Assembly: GCA_024734495.1 (NCBI GenBank)
Contig: JALMQS010000089.1
Span: 4,110,118 to 4,174,117, forward strand
Origin: Forficula auricularia
Lineage: Eukaryota > Arthropoda > Insecta > Dermaptera > Forficulidae
Length of the DNA: 64,000 bases
Direction of reading: 5' to 3'
The first letter of the stretch is position 1, and the number at the start of each line of letters is the position of its first letter. Positions 1-9,700 of the stretch are shown one piece after another. The position numbers and the translations under genes are program-made. The notes under the pieces were generated by a model that worked only from the letters and a program-made list of their open reading frames with translations, ran no database searches and had not been told where the DNA came from.

Positions 1-109
1 TATTGTATGTAAATTAATAATAAGAGTGCTAAATAGTTTGTGATTAATAGATCATTAATTCAAGACACATATAATATATATAAACGTTTATATGGTATAT
101 ACAATAGGT
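1..109. other. AT-rich sequence, nothing recognised
   Basis: Simple AT-rich sequence with no open frame, RNA motif or recognised repeat end. Its last bases (AATAGGT) resemble the bases after the small TIR element that follows, and may be one half of its target-site duplication. Confidence 0.5.
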
Positions 110-273
110 GAGGGGTGAATCGCGACCTAATATCGTGTACACCTATTTTCACTTCCACTTTCATTTCCAAGTAGAAGACAATGGATGAAGGGGCATTATC
201 TAATGAATTCCAAAATAATTCCACATAATTCCAAGGACTTGTAGACCTAATTCCAATCGCGGTTCACCCCTCG
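110..273. mobile_element. short TIR element, GAGGGGTGAAYCGCGA family
   Basis: The left end reads GAGGGGTGAATCGCGA and the right end is its near-perfect inverse (TCGCGGTTCACCCCTC). The interior has degenerate runs resembling 'ggaagt/acttcc'. The same termini bound the larger element at 44668-46522, which holds a 20-bp minisatellite, so this is a small member of that family. It is non-coding. The flanks share AATAGGT/TATAGGT, compatible with an imperfect 8-bp duplication as made by hAT-type transposases (inference). Confidence 0.65.
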
Positions 274-429
274 GGTATAGGTAAATAAAATCATTAAATA
301 AGTTATTAATATTCATTATATAAATATAGTATATATATTAGGGTGGTCCTTAGTTTGGGTATTTTCGAATTTTTATGCTCATATGGTTTGAAATGAATTT
401 AAAAAAATATCCTACAAGTTTCAAGTCTC

Positions 430-660
430 AACTCAATTATATTTGAAACTCAGTAGACTTTATACTTATAATACTAGCTACCCATCAGAATTATTACAGA
501 ATTTTAGTTATGAGAATTTTGGAGTTACAACTAGTTAAAATACTACTATATCTTAGTACCTATTATCGTAGTATGTTATAGACTCCAAAATTATAATAGC
601 TAAAAATCTGTAAAAATTCCGAAGGATAGCTAGTATTATGACTATAAAGTCTACAAAGTT
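430..660. repeat. degenerate inverted repeat
   Basis: The arms around 450-540 and 575-655 are partly complementary ('agtagactttata...atactagcta' against 'tagctagtattat...ataaagtctac'), with the centre near 552. This is a foldback-like repeat with no coding capacity. The segment begins after 'agggtggtcc' at about 350, which resembles other arthropod repeat ends. Confidence 0.45.
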
Positions 661-784
661 TCAATAAGAAATTGATCTTAAATTGAAAGTTTTTGCCGAG
701 AGTAGCAGAATTTTTATATATTGAAGGAGACAATAAAAGAGTGTGTCTTCTGCTGGAATTATAAATTTTATTTATTAATAACGA

Positions 785-819
785 GACTATAGTTTCGAGG
801 GCTTTGCCCTCTTCATCAG
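785..819 (-). ncRNA. hammerhead ribozyme motif (PLE type)
   Basis: On the minus strand: CTGATGA, one extra A, stem II GAGGGC-AAA-GCCCTC (perfect 6 bp), GAAAC, loop TATA, GTC. This gives all invariant core bases and a 2-bp stem III that is part of the palindrome ACTATAGT. Stem I can pair as two bases, a two-base bulge on one side, then five more (TAATA/TATTA). Published PLE hammerheads have this minimal stem III and are thought to act as dimers. Cleavage is predicted after the C of GTC; activity is inferred, not shown. Confidence 0.72.
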
Positions 820-1008
820 TCTATTACAATGTATTCACAGGAATTAATTTATGAATGAAAGTATTACATTTTTCATGTGTTAAGGTTATAAATTACATAG
901 AGTGGGCAAGTTAAGAATTGACACTTCTTAACTTGCCCACTCTATGTAATTATAACCTTAACACATGAAAAATATAATACTTCATTCATAAATTATTACT
1001 GTAATAGA

Positions 1009-1044
1009 CTTGATGAAGAGAGCAAAGCCCTCGAAACTATAGTC
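1009..1044 (+). ncRNA. hammerhead ribozyme motif, core with extra T
   Basis: Mirror partner of the minus-strand motif at 785-819. It reads CTTGATGA (one T inserted in the core), A, a GAG...CTC stem around AGCAAAGCC, GAAAC, TATA, GTC. The core insertion and a weakened stem II suggest a decayed copy. Confidence 0.55.
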
Positions 1045-1109
1045 TCGTTATAAATAAATAAAATTTATAATTCCAGAAGACATCTTTGTTGTCTCCTTCA
1101 AAATTGATC

Positions 1110-2049
1110 GTTCAATGATAAAAATCCCATGATATTTAGATGAGAAACTTACATCGGTGGGGGCACAGGTTATAATATATAATATAATATAATTTTATTT
1201 AACTATTTAAGATTTTTTTCAAAAATCTTTAATTGAATAAAAATATTTTAATAAATTAAATTAGTTTTCATGTTAAATTCTACCCTTTAGCCAATTACGA
1301 ATTGTGTTTTGAAATTAGTTTCTTTCGCATAAAAATGCAAATATTATTTTTTGTTTTTTAAAAAAGTGGAATGTTTTATACCATTTTGAAATCTTGATTA
1401 AATTCGTCAATTTTGTAGATAATTTGCCATTATTGTTTGGCACAGTTTTTTTTAAGATATCAAGAGTCAAAGTTTACTGATTAAAATTTTTTGACACATG
1501 AATCTGACAAAAATATTTTTTCTCAAAAAGTATAATACTCTTAGTTATTTTCTCTTTTGTGATCTATAGCAGTATTATTCAGGATTCCATAACAAAAATT
1601 AGAATTATAAAATATGAAAATTCGTAGACACAGCATTCAAATATTTAGAGCAGGGTAGCGATTTTGACGGTTTTCAAAAAAATGCCCATAACTCGAAAAC
1701 TAAGAGAGTTTTATTTAAAAAAAATTATTTTGGACAATCCTGAACTCACCTATCTCGTGTTCACGTTTGATCCTTGACTTTTGGGACACCCTGTATATAT
1801 TATACTGATACACTTCACTTGTGAACCTCATCTTTTGTAGGTATTGACCTTATTTTTTTCATCTTTAAAGCCTTTTATATAGTACTGATTATTATTTATT
1901 TTGTAATAAAATTATTTCTTTTATTTATATAAAATTAAAATTCCTAGGTTAATTTTTAACTTAGGTCAAATATACAACTCTCTGTTTTTATATAATTCCT
2001 TAATTCCAATTCAAACTATTTTCAAAAAAAATTTTTAAGAAAAAAATAA
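1110..2049. other. AT-rich sequence with a degenerate transposon end
   Basis: No gene is seen. Around 1640-1800 lies repeat-like sequence ('gcccataactcgaaaact') that ends in 'gggacaccctgtata', a terminus type common in arthropod repeats. The rest is simple AT-rich DNA. Confidence 0.4.
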
Positions 2050-2397
2050 AAACCGACTTCAAAAATTAAATGCAACAAATATAAAAATACACTAAAAAGT
2101 ATAAAATAATTATTATCTTATTTAGTTACAACTAAACGACGAAATATTAACATGAAATCACTTTTTGAAGTCGGTACCAAACAAACTATACCTATAAGCG
2201 AGCGTACCCGCCAAACGTACTAAGTAAGATCCGTCGAGTGCGATTCATAAAAGGTATATGTTTGGCACCAACTTCAAAAAGTAATTTCGTGTTAATATTT
2301 CGTCGTTTAGTTGTAACTAAATAAGATAATAATTATTTTATACCTTTTAGTGTATTTTTATATTTGTTGCATTTAATTTTTTGAAGTCGGTTTTTAT
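2050..2397. mobile_element. palindromic MITE, AACCGACTTCAAAAA termini
   Basis: The whole unit is a foldback: a left arm from AACCGACTTCAAAAA to about 2187, a spacer of about 74 bp and a right arm to TTTTTGAAGTCGGTT. The spacer contains 'gcgagcgtacccgcc' and 'cgtcgagtgcgattcat', conserved in the copies at 23677, 24798, 26840 and 27530. It is non-coding. I cannot assign a superfamily. Confidence 0.75.
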
Positions 2398-2758
2398 TTT
2401 TTTCTTAAAATTTTTATTTTTCTCTTTTTAGTGATGCTATTAATAGTGATTACATCATCAGAACTTGACCAAATTAATATGACACCATCCCTAAGACACC
2501 CCCTTTCGGATAAAAAAAGAACCATCGAAATCGGTTCATAAACAAAGAGGTTAGGTCTAAACAAACCTAATAAAAAAGGTCTAATACCTATGAAAAAAAA
2601 TCGAAAAAATGGGACCAATCGGAAGCTAGACTGGACCCAATGCAAAAAAAATTTTCAAAATCGGTTGACAATTGGCGGAGATATGAGGTAACATAGGCAC
2701 AAAAAAAAAAAAAAAAAAATTCAATCGAATAGAGAACCTCCTCCTTTTTTGAAGTCGG

Positions 2759-2760
<2 letters not shown>
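2398..2760. mobile_element. ACCGACTTC-family long-form tail
   Basis: Directly follows the palindromic unit and ends again in 'cctccttttttgaagtcggtt', so the two units together behave as one composite element with internal and outer ACCGACTTC repeats. The same tail follows the copies near 24.0 and 25.1 kb, and appears inverted near 26.3-26.8 kb. Short open frames here are stop-free AT runs without codon bias and are not genes. Confidence 0.7.

Positions 2761-2803
<43 letters not shown>
2761..2803. repeat. (TA)n microsatellite
   Basis: An uninterrupted TA dinucleotide run of about 43 bp at the right end of the ACCGACTTC element. Confidence 0.95.
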
Positions 2804-2805
<2 letters not shown>

Positions 2806-3576
2806 TCGAACCTTCTTTCTTCGGATCAAACTGAATAGAAGGATTAATCATTATTTTATTCAACTTCTTTCAGATATTTTGTTAATTATTCTTTTAAGGA
2901 TTTTTAACTGGCGACCACCTTTGAGAGTCAATCACGGTCTTGTATTCTCATCATTATTCTAAATTAAAATTCACAAAAAATCATTTTCAGGTGTTTTTAT
3001 CTTTATCAGGCGTTAACAAATACCTACTCGGCAACTAAATCTCGGTACAATATCTACCATCATCTGCCAAAAGAGTAAAAATACCATTTCTATAGGTTTG
3101 AAAAAGTTTTCACTTTTTCTAATAAATTAAAAAAGAAAAAAAAATTCCCCCCATCTCGTATCTCTTACTAATGACCCAAAAAAATGCTGTCCAAAATTGA
3201 AAAGTTTTAATTTTAAAAATGAGGTGTAAAAAGCAGGTGCTAGGACGATTATCGCCATCACCATCGTCATCGAGATCTGTAATAAATTTCCGAGGTTAAA
3301 AGTTATGATCGAAAAAAAGAAGAACGAAAGTGAAATGAAAAAAGGTTGACACCACCACCAGGGGGAGGCCAACAACAACAACAACAACAGTAACAACAGC
3401 AAAAAAAAACTCATTTACAGTCAGGCAGAGAGAGAACCGGATTTTGGGCGACCAAGGGCCCCTGAAATCTCCCCTTGGACATATTAATAAAAATATTAGA
3501 AACTCATGGCTAATTTAAAGAAAATATTTTTTTTTTTAAGAATCGGCATTTAATAAACAAAGTACCTGACGGACCA
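2804..3576. other. low-complexity sequence
   Basis: AT-rich DNA with an ACA/AAC trinucleotide run (about 3371-3402) and A- or T-homopolymers. Nothing coding is seen; the 95-residue minus-strand frame is translated low-complexity sequence. Confidence 0.5.
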
Positions 3577-4829
3577 TTGTTATGAACACTTGTTATTTTT
3601 TCGAAATATCTCAAAAACGGCTGAAACTATTTTGTTAAATAAAATTGAGCGAAGCCATGACGTTTCGGTCTACAAAAAAGACCTAATAATTAAACATCGA
3701 AAAAATAATAGTTTAAGAGATATGAATTATTTTGTCAAAATGTCTGTTAGTACGTTACCAAATTTTGTGTACACTCTAGCTCAAAAACTAGTGTGAATAT
3801 CAAAACAAAATTTGTTATATTGTGCCATTAAATTTTGGTTGTAATCGAACAAAAAATTAAGGGGGGGGGGAGCCTCTGAAAAAATCAAAATTATAAAATT
3901 TCCAAACTAAAGAAAAATGAAATTTTCTATAAAAACGTCATTATATTTTTCAGGGGCCAAAATTTTGTGTGTTTGTGGGGTTGAGAGAGGGGCGGGATAA
4001 AAAAATAGAACCAAGGACCTGATGAACCGAGTGTTGCTCGGTAATTTTTACTTTACCGTACAGGGGTATGGTCAAGTATTGTAATCGTGCATGAAAAAAG
4101 AGTTTTTTGTTTGGTTTTTTCAAAATATCTCCAAAATGGCTGAAACTATTTTGTTAAAACATAATTGATCGAAGCCATGGCGTTTTGTTCTAAAAATAAG
4201 CCATAATAAGTGAACAAGGATAAAATTATATTTTAGGAGATATTAATTATTTTATCAAAAAGTTTGTTACACCGAATATTATGTACACTCTAGCTCAAAA
4301 ACTAGTGTGAATATCAAAATGAAATTCCACATGAATATTCTTTATACTGTAATAAAGAGACTGATTAGATTTCGGTTGGAATTGAACCAAATATTAAGGG
4401 GGAGGGGTTCTTAAAAAATTAAAATTTTCAAACTAAAAAACCAAGAAAAGTGAAATTTACTATAAAATAGATTTGAAATAAAAAAAAGAGAGATATTTTT
4501 TTTTCTGAGACCAAAATTGTGTGTGTGGGGGGGGGGGGGGAGGTTAAAAATTAGAACTATCAATATAAGTCCTAGACCCTTGATTGATTTGTACTAAATT
4601 TCGCATATGCACACTAAATGAATTTATAAAAATGTCTCACTATAGAGAATAAAATTTACAAAAAAAAATTGAAGAAAGCTGATATTTATGGTACATTAGA
4701 AGATTCTTATTTATAAGGAGATATCATAAATTGCTAATGAGTGCGAAATTCAGAGTGGGGGTTCTTTCGTAAATGATTATAAATTATTTGATTAAATATA
4801 AAACAGAGGGGGCAGGTGTATGGTAATCT
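3577..4829. mobile_element. TTTACCATACA-family repeats, two adjacent copies
   Basis: The first copy (about 3577-4045) and second copy (about 4050-4829) share the family signatures 'aaaacggctgaaactattttg', 'ctagctcaaaaactagtgtgaatatc' and G-runs. The second starts ACTTTACCGTACAG and ends near TGTATGGTAATCT, a degenerate inverse of the ACTTTACCATACA terminus. Other copies lie near 15.7, 18.9, 22.5, 38.8, 48.4, 49.7, 56.5 and 63.1 kb. Non-coding; superfamily unknown. Confidence 0.7.
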
Positions 4830-4859
4830 TATGTGGATTGTCACCACAGTTTATTTAGA

Positions 4860-5660
4860 ATAGAATAGAATAGAATATTTATTTGTAAAGAAATAAGTAA
4901 ATACATTGTAGGTATATGTAAAAAATTTAAACTAATTTAAAGACAATAAAACAAATCAAATGAATTTAACTTTAAAGGACATCATAGTTATTAGAGAAAT
5001 ATTTTTACATTGCATATCAGAGAGGTTCGTCCCCTTAGGAATCGAACCCAAGCGCTAACTAAGCTTTCCGGGCCAGTAGCCAAACCCTTAAGATAAATCT
5101 CTCTCTGACATGCAACATATATAAGTATTATAGCTAGATTTTTCACTCCCTTCAACTCAAAGGGAATAGTGAAAATTCCTGCTAAACTGAAAAAAGTTTT
5201 CAGTGACGGACCCATGGATTTTACAGTGAAAACAAAGATTTAAGTATCTTTTTGGGTGTCTTTTTTTGAAAAAAGATGGAAATTATTTCAAAAATCAACC
5301 CAGTATATAATATTATTAAATGAATTTAACTTTAAAGGACATCATAGTTATTAGAGAAATATTTTTACATTGAGTCTAGCTATAATACTTATATATGTTG
5401 CATGTCAGAGAGATTTGTCTTAAGGGTTTGGCTACTGGCCCGTCAAGCTTAGTTAGCGCTTGGGTTCGATTCCTAAGGGGACGAACGTCTCTGATATGCA
5501 ATGTAAAAATATTTCTCTAATAACTATGATGTCCTTTAAAGTTAAATTCATTTAATAATATTATATACTGGGTTGATTTTTGAAATAATTTCCATCTTTT
5601 TTCAAAAAAAGACACCCAAAAAGATACTTAAATCTTTGTTTTCACTGTAAAAAACAAATC
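4860..5660. repeat. SINE-like copies arranged as a large inverted repeat
   Basis: Holds two oppositely oriented tRNA-like units: minus at about 5027-5110 and plus at about 5393-5495, each with a GGTTCGATTCC B-box. The flanks (about 5219-5374 and 5490-5652) are an inverted repeat including 'gacacccaaaaagatac', and the segment 4961-5010 is repeated directly at 5320-5374. A third copy lies at 31320-31460. This looks like rearrangement by inverted duplication after SINE insertion. Confidence 0.65.
5405..5495 (+). mobile_element. tRNA-derived SINE head
   Basis: Has an A-box-like TGGCTACTGGCCC (about 5429) and a B-box GGTTCGATTCC at 5463-5473, spaced as in a pol III type-2 promoter. The acceptor stem does not close, so it is not a functional tRNA. 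The same unit is on the minus strand at about 5027-5110. Confidence 0.55.
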
Positions 5661-6239
5661 AAATTCAATAATTATTGCAACATCCCTCATTAAGTAAAGC
5701 TTGTGTGTGTGTTTAATGCACTTATACTAATATTTAGTTGAGTATAGGGCGTATTGACCCAAATCGTAATAATAATAAATATGTATTTTTTAATTTGGTA
5801 AATAATCAAATTTTGTTTATTCATTTACGAAATACAAATTGTACTAGCTTATTATATAGCTTTTAGACATTATTATTAACATTTTTAATTTTCAAAATAT
5901 TGCAAATAAATCAATATATTTTGCTAAAAATAATTGAATTTTTCAATACTCTCAAATTTACGTCATTATGAATAAATAAAGTAAAAACTATAAGAGAGAA
6001 AATATTTATTTATTTAAAAATTACATCTTTTTATTTAAAAATGTATTCACTTTACTAGTAGGTATGTTTATTATGCCAAATTTATCATTGTTTAGAAGTT
6101 ATTACTAATTTTCATGACAGTTGGAAAATGTTATTTTAATTTGTCTTTAATTTAATTAATTTTAGAATATTTTATAATTTGGGGGTCCAGGGTTGATGGC
6201 CCTTTGTCTATAAACAAGATCTATTGTTATTTTCACTTT
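5661..6239. other. AT-rich sequence, nothing recognised
   Basis: No open frame of note, no RNA motif and no clear repeat end. 'gggggtccagggttgatggccc' near 6180 resembles part of the segment duplicated at 7.8 and 52.2 kb. Confidence 0.45.
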
Positions 6240-6480
6240 ATCCAATACGAAACTTGAGTTTTTTTTACCAAAAAAGAATTTAGTATTTTTGATTTTAATT
6301 CGATTCTTCCAGGTTTTCAGTAGAGGTTGCCATTAATAGTCAAAACATCAAAAATGGAATGCAATAAGGTTATTCCTCTAGTATTAGATAAGAATCGATC
6401 GTTATTTTTTATTTTAAGTCGAATCCTCCATGTCTTCAGCAATAATAATAATTGAAGCGTCAAAAACCTAATGTAGAATT

Positions 6481-6712
6481 AATTGAAAAGTTTTTGTTTT
6501 GCCGAGTGTAGCAGAGTTGTTGATTCACAAAGAGAAACAAAGAGGTCCATGAAAAACATTTATAATTGAAGAAAGACTGATGATGAAGACCAAGTCTTCG
6601 AAACTATAGTCTCAAACAAATAAATAATATATATACAGATATATCATCTTGATATATATGTGTATATGTTTATTTGCATCAAGCAGAGGACAACCTCTTT
6701 GTTTCTCTTTGT
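6481..6712 (+). mobile_element. PLE tail insertion with short inverted head
   Basis: A 232-bp insertion between 11-bp duplications AATGTAGAATT (6470-6480 and 6713-6723). The first ~66 bp are the inverted PLE terminus ('aattgaaaagtttttg...caaagaggt'). The remainder is the direct tail with a hammerhead motif and the TA-rich segment to 'tttctctttgt'. No coding sequence. Confidence 0.8.
6577..6611 (+). ncRNA. hammerhead ribozyme motif (PLE type)
   Basis: CTGATGA, extra T, stem II GAAGAC-CAA-GTCTTC (perfect 6 bp), GAAAC, TATA, GTC. Stem III is the minimal palindrome ACTATAGT. Stem I shows only two obvious pairs (GA/TC), so cleavage may need dimerisation or longer-range pairing. Confidence 0.7.
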
Positions 6713-7357
6713 AATGTAGAATTGTTATTCCTCAAGTAATAGATGAGAATTGATACCTATTTTTGAATTTAAGTCAACATAAACTGCAAATTTCAAGTGA
6801 ATCTGATTTATAATAAAGGAATAAACATATTAATATTTCAAATGGATTTTGATAAAGTTTAGAAACGATCCGTTGCAAGAAAACAAACAAGATCTATTGT
6901 TATTTTTTAAAAAAGCAAAAATTTATTGTAAATAATACATTTCTACTTTAACGGCAGCACTGACTGTATGGTAAAGTAAAAAAAATCAAAAAATATATTT
7001 TCAATAGTTTTTATTAAAGAAAGCGTATCAAGTCTTGAAAATGAATTGGTGAATTGGGAGGGATTGGAAAACCAATCGACTTGATTGGGGAATAATGGAA
7101 TTGAAATAATTATCGGAAAAGAGGTTTTTTATCTAATTAGATTTTTCCTCTTATTAAAAACAAGGACTAAAGATGAATAAGGACACTCGATGGTGGTCAA
7201 GTAATCTCCGGAATCGAAGCAAAAATACAATGTATACACTAATTAATGTAAAATACACAAAGAGAAACAAAGAGGTTGTCCTCTGCTTGATGCAAATAAA
7301 CATACACACATATATATCAAGATGATATATATATATATATATTATTTATTTGTTTGA

Positions 7358-7392
7358 GACTATAGTTTCGAAGACTTGGTCTTCATCATCCG
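7358..7392 (-). ncRNA. hammerhead motif with a core substitution
   Basis: As the other PLE motifs, but the core reads CGGATGA instead of CTGATGA: the invariant U4 is replaced. The change should abolish or strongly reduce cleavage. Stem II GAAGAC/GTCTTC is intact. Confidence 0.6.
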
Positions 7393-7553
7393 TCTTTCTT
7401 CAATTATAAATGTTTTTCATGGAGTCAATATCATATGGATATTGAAAACTTGGTGTTGGGACTCCTAGCCTTCCAGCGGTGACGAAGGAACACCAAGTTT
7501 TCAATATCCATATGATATTGACTCCATGAAAAACATTTATAATTGAAGAAAGA

Positions 7554-7588
7554 CTGATGATGAAGACCAAGTCTTCGAAACTATAGTC
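7554..7588 (+). ncRNA. hammerhead ribozyme motif (PLE type)
   Basis: Same core as 6577-6611: CTGATGA, T, GAAGAC-CAA-GTCTTC, GAAAC, TATA, GTC. It is the intact partner of the mutated minus-strand motif at 7358-7392. Confidence 0.7.
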
Positions 7589-7779
7589 TCAAACAAATAA
7601 ATAATATATATACAGATATATCATCTTGATATATATGTGTGTATGTTTATTTGCATCAAGCAGAGGACAACCTCTTTGTTTCTCTTTGTGAATCAACAAC
7701 TCTGCTACTCTCGGAAAAACAAAAACTTTTCAATTAATGTAAAATAATTGGTTTAATAAAATTTATAAAAAAAAAAAGT

Positions 7780-8275
7780 CTTGAAAATGTTTCCACTTTT
7801 TCATCAAATTAAATTAAAATGCTTAAATGAAAATTACACCAGTGTACCGAGTAATAATTTACAATTTAGGGGTCCAGGGGGATGAAGCTCTTTTTCTATA
7901 AACCTGGTGTCTTGCTATTTATTTTTAAAATATCGAAAATTCCCAATTGAGTGTTCCTTGAGTGATTGATTATATTTCTCGAAATGTTTCTGCGAATTGT
8001 CCGAGCGCGTTATCAGCCAACGGGACTTTATTCTCGCTTTTTCATTCATTCGGCTTCTGCAATGACAAAAGGCAACACTCACCCTTATTTATTCAACATT
8101 AATACATTCCGATTTAATTAATATTCAAAATATTCTATTGTGTGTTCAGATGTGTTAGTGCATTCTTCTACTGTTTGGCTTCCAGATCCCTATATGACGT
8201 TTCTTACTTCTTCTTCAGGGATAATACAGCGTAGTTCTCTCTCCTTCCAGAAGGTATGTACCCTACATAACTTAT
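7780..8275 (+). repeat. segment duplicated at 52090-52605
   Basis: Collinear with 52090-52605 with scattered substitutions and small indels. It contains 'aaagtgttccttgagtgattg'-like sequence, a 45-codon open frame from ATG at 7984, and a pyrimidine-rich TTCTTCTTCAG followed 35 bp later by CAGAAG/GTATGT, which looks like a splice acceptor and donor. The same features are in the other copy. It could be a decayed or duplicated gene 5' end, or part of an unrecognised repeat. Confidence 0.6.
7984..8121 (+). CDS. small hypothetical ORF, 45 codons, shared with the 52-kb copy
   Basis: Open from ATG to TAA. The N-terminus (MFLRI, then RARYQP) is rich in Arg, Tyr and Phe and lacks acidic residues, a composition like mitochondrial presequences. 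The frame persists in the copy at 52311, with substitutions at about one residue in four over the first 34 residues. No domain is visible and I do not recognise the product. With only two copies, the open frame could be chance conservation after duplication. If real, it would be a first exon continuing across the splice-like sites at about 8218 and 8253. Confidence 0.2.
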   Translation: MFLRIVRARYQPTGLYSRFFIHSASAMTKGNTHPYLFNINTFRFN

Positions 8276-8339
8276 AATTAATTGTATTAATATCTTAATG
8301 CTAAATAAATACAAATCTTTTATATATTATAAAAAAAAA

Positions 8340-8760
8340 CAATCTGAAAACATTTATTTGAAATCCAGACGTTTCAGAAGAAATTTTCCCTTCATAAATG
8401 AAATTTGTTTTAAGAATTTGGTTGAAATGTAGTAATCAGTAGAGATTGTGGTGTTGGTGCAAGGTGAAACATCTTTAATAAAGATAAGAGTAAATAAATA
8501 TTTTATTTAATATGGATTTACTATGAGTTAAGGATACTAGATCACTTATTTCATTAAAGTTAACATTTCAAATAGATATTTCCTGAAAGATGGGTTGATA
8601 GCCCGAAATATATATATTGAAAAAGAAAAAAAATTTATATCTTTTAATTTTTTAATTTTAATGTGAAATAAGTGACCCAGTATCCTTAACTCATAGTAAA
8701 TCCATATTAAATAAAATATTTATTTACTCTTATCTTTATGAAATGTAGTATATGGTCCAT
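8340..8760. mobile_element. HHR-bearing foldback repeat
   Basis: Arms around 8480-8560 and 8665-8740 are inverted copies ('tttactatgagttaaggatac' and its complement), enclosing a hammerhead-like motif at 8583-8614. The same scaffold is at 61612-61860, starting at 'attgtggtgttggtgcaagg', but there the motif has the opposite orientation relative to the flank. Non-coding. Confidence 0.6.
8583..8614 (+). ncRNA. hammerhead-like motif, GAAAT type
   Basis: CTGAAAGA (one extra A), T, stem GGGT-TGAT-AGCCC, GAAAT, then ATATATATA, so stem III would be AU-only and self-complementary. The core extra base makes activity doubtful. Related to the motif at 61766-61794. Confidence 0.45.
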
Positions 8761-9617
8761 GGCATTAGATGTGAAATGGTTATTATAAGTACGCTATATT
8801 TATATTTATTTTATTATTATTATTTTATTCCCATTTTCTTATAGAACTTAGAGATAAAAAATGTGACCTCATGAATCGTTCTCTATATTTTTACCCAAAT
8901 TTTAATAGCGCGTTTAAGGTAGTTGTTCCGCCAAATGCGTTTTCTTAGGATTTTTCTAAAATTTAGATATATTATTATGTTAAATACTTCTGCATCGATT
9001 GGTGGCAAAAAGAAATTTATGAACAATACAGTTCCGGAGATATTTAATTTCAAAAATCGAGTTTTTCGGGCTCTTTAGCATTGCACTATACGGGAAATCG
9101 GAAAATTTACATACATATTTAATTACGAGCTTTATCGTGCGTGCCTTCGGCACGCCCTCGAAGCTCGGCCCTCTGGGCTGGTGCCCTGGCGGCGTCTCGG
9201 TCCAAAAATTGTATTCCTCTTAAAAAACCACACTCCAAATGTATACCCGTAAACTACCGAAAATACATCGTCTCTTAAAAGTTTTGCATCTTTAATTTTT
9301 GAGTGGCGCGGGGGGGGGGGGTAGAACAATTATCAATATATTTAATGTTTCTTAAATGAATTGGAGTCTTTCATTTCAAAATTCGAATATATATATTTCA
9401 AATTTGCCTGGTTAATGAAAATCGATTGGAGTCATCAGTTTAAATTATATTTCAAATTTGCCTCGTTAATTAATATATATTTAATGTTTCTTAATTTAAA
9501 ATCTATTGGTGTTTTTTCATTTCCATTCGAGTTCAAATGAATACAATATTATCTCGACACAAAGTCTAAATCAAAAATATATAGTTTTAGTAAAAGAAAT
9601 CAAGATATATATATGAA
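8761..9617. other. AT-rich sequence with a short GC-rich hairpin block
   Basis: Mostly AT-rich. At 9131-9202 there is an abrupt GC-rich block with a perfect hairpin (GCGTGC-CTTCGG-CACGC, a UUCG-type tetraloop) and further short complementary runs (GGCCC/GGGCT). No known RNA family is recognised. A G-run follows at about 9309-9320. Confidence 0.45.
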
Positions 9618-9618
9618 T

Positions 9619-9700
9619 GTGACATTGGTCTAGTGGTTAGAGCTGATGACCATAGTTCAACAGTTCGTCGGTTCGATTCTAGACAAGAGGGTAATTTTTT
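9619..9700 (+). mobile_element. tRNA-derived SINE head
   Basis: A-box TGGTCTAGTGG (9626-9636) and B-box GGTTCGATTCT (9670-9680) at tRNA-like spacing. The cloverleaf acceptor stem does not pair well, so this is a tRNA-derived repeat and not a tRNA gene. Confidence 0.6.

Larger units (their letters stand above)
678..1100. mobile_element. PLE-tail cassette, head-to-head, with two hammerhead motifs
   Basis: A non-coding insertion. It starts with an inverted PLE 3' terminus ('TTAAATTGAAAGTTTTTGCC', then 'gagagtagcag') and continues as a near-perfect inverted repeat around about 920 (arms about 846-918 and 924-1000). It carries one hammerhead motif per arm in opposite orientation. Both sides carry the same 9-bp AAATTGATC (669-677 and 1101-1109), supporting one insertion event. 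It lacks RT, so it must have been mobilised in trans or be a heavily 5'-truncated copy. It is a diverged subfamily of the 10-15 kb PLE: stem II is GAGGGC/GCCCTC instead of GAAGAC/GTCTTC. Confidence 0.75.
6240..6880 (+). repeat. 119-bp-period repeat, interrupted by a PLE tail
   Basis: Starts at 'tttaccaaaaaagaatttag' and contains units with 'gattcctccatgtcttcagcaa' and 'cgaaacgtcaaaaa', ending 'aaagtttagaaacgatccgttgc'. The family recurs as a large palindrome at 50.2-51.3 kb and at 55.9-56.4 kb. A PLE cassette with its own duplication splits it at 6481-6712. Confidence 0.7.
7255..7731. mobile_element. PLE double-tail cassette, inverted then direct
   Basis: An inverted PLE tail (to about 7470) meets a direct tail (from about 7490) around a short unique core near 7470-7480. 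Flanking copies of AATTAATGTAAAAT (7241-7254 and 7732-7745) support a target-site duplication; its left four bases could belong to the PLE terminus, so 9-14 bp. One hammerhead motif lies in each half. Confidence 0.8.
7060..7780 (+). mobile_element. Helentron-like fragment interrupted by a PLE cassette
   Basis: The family signature 'aatcgacttgattggggaataatggaattgaaataattatcgg' (two shorter matches) runs from 7060 and resumes after 7731 as 'taaaataattggttta'. The same internal segment is in the copies near 42.9, 49.2, 54.3, 58.5, 60.3 and 60.6 kb. Confidence 0.6.
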
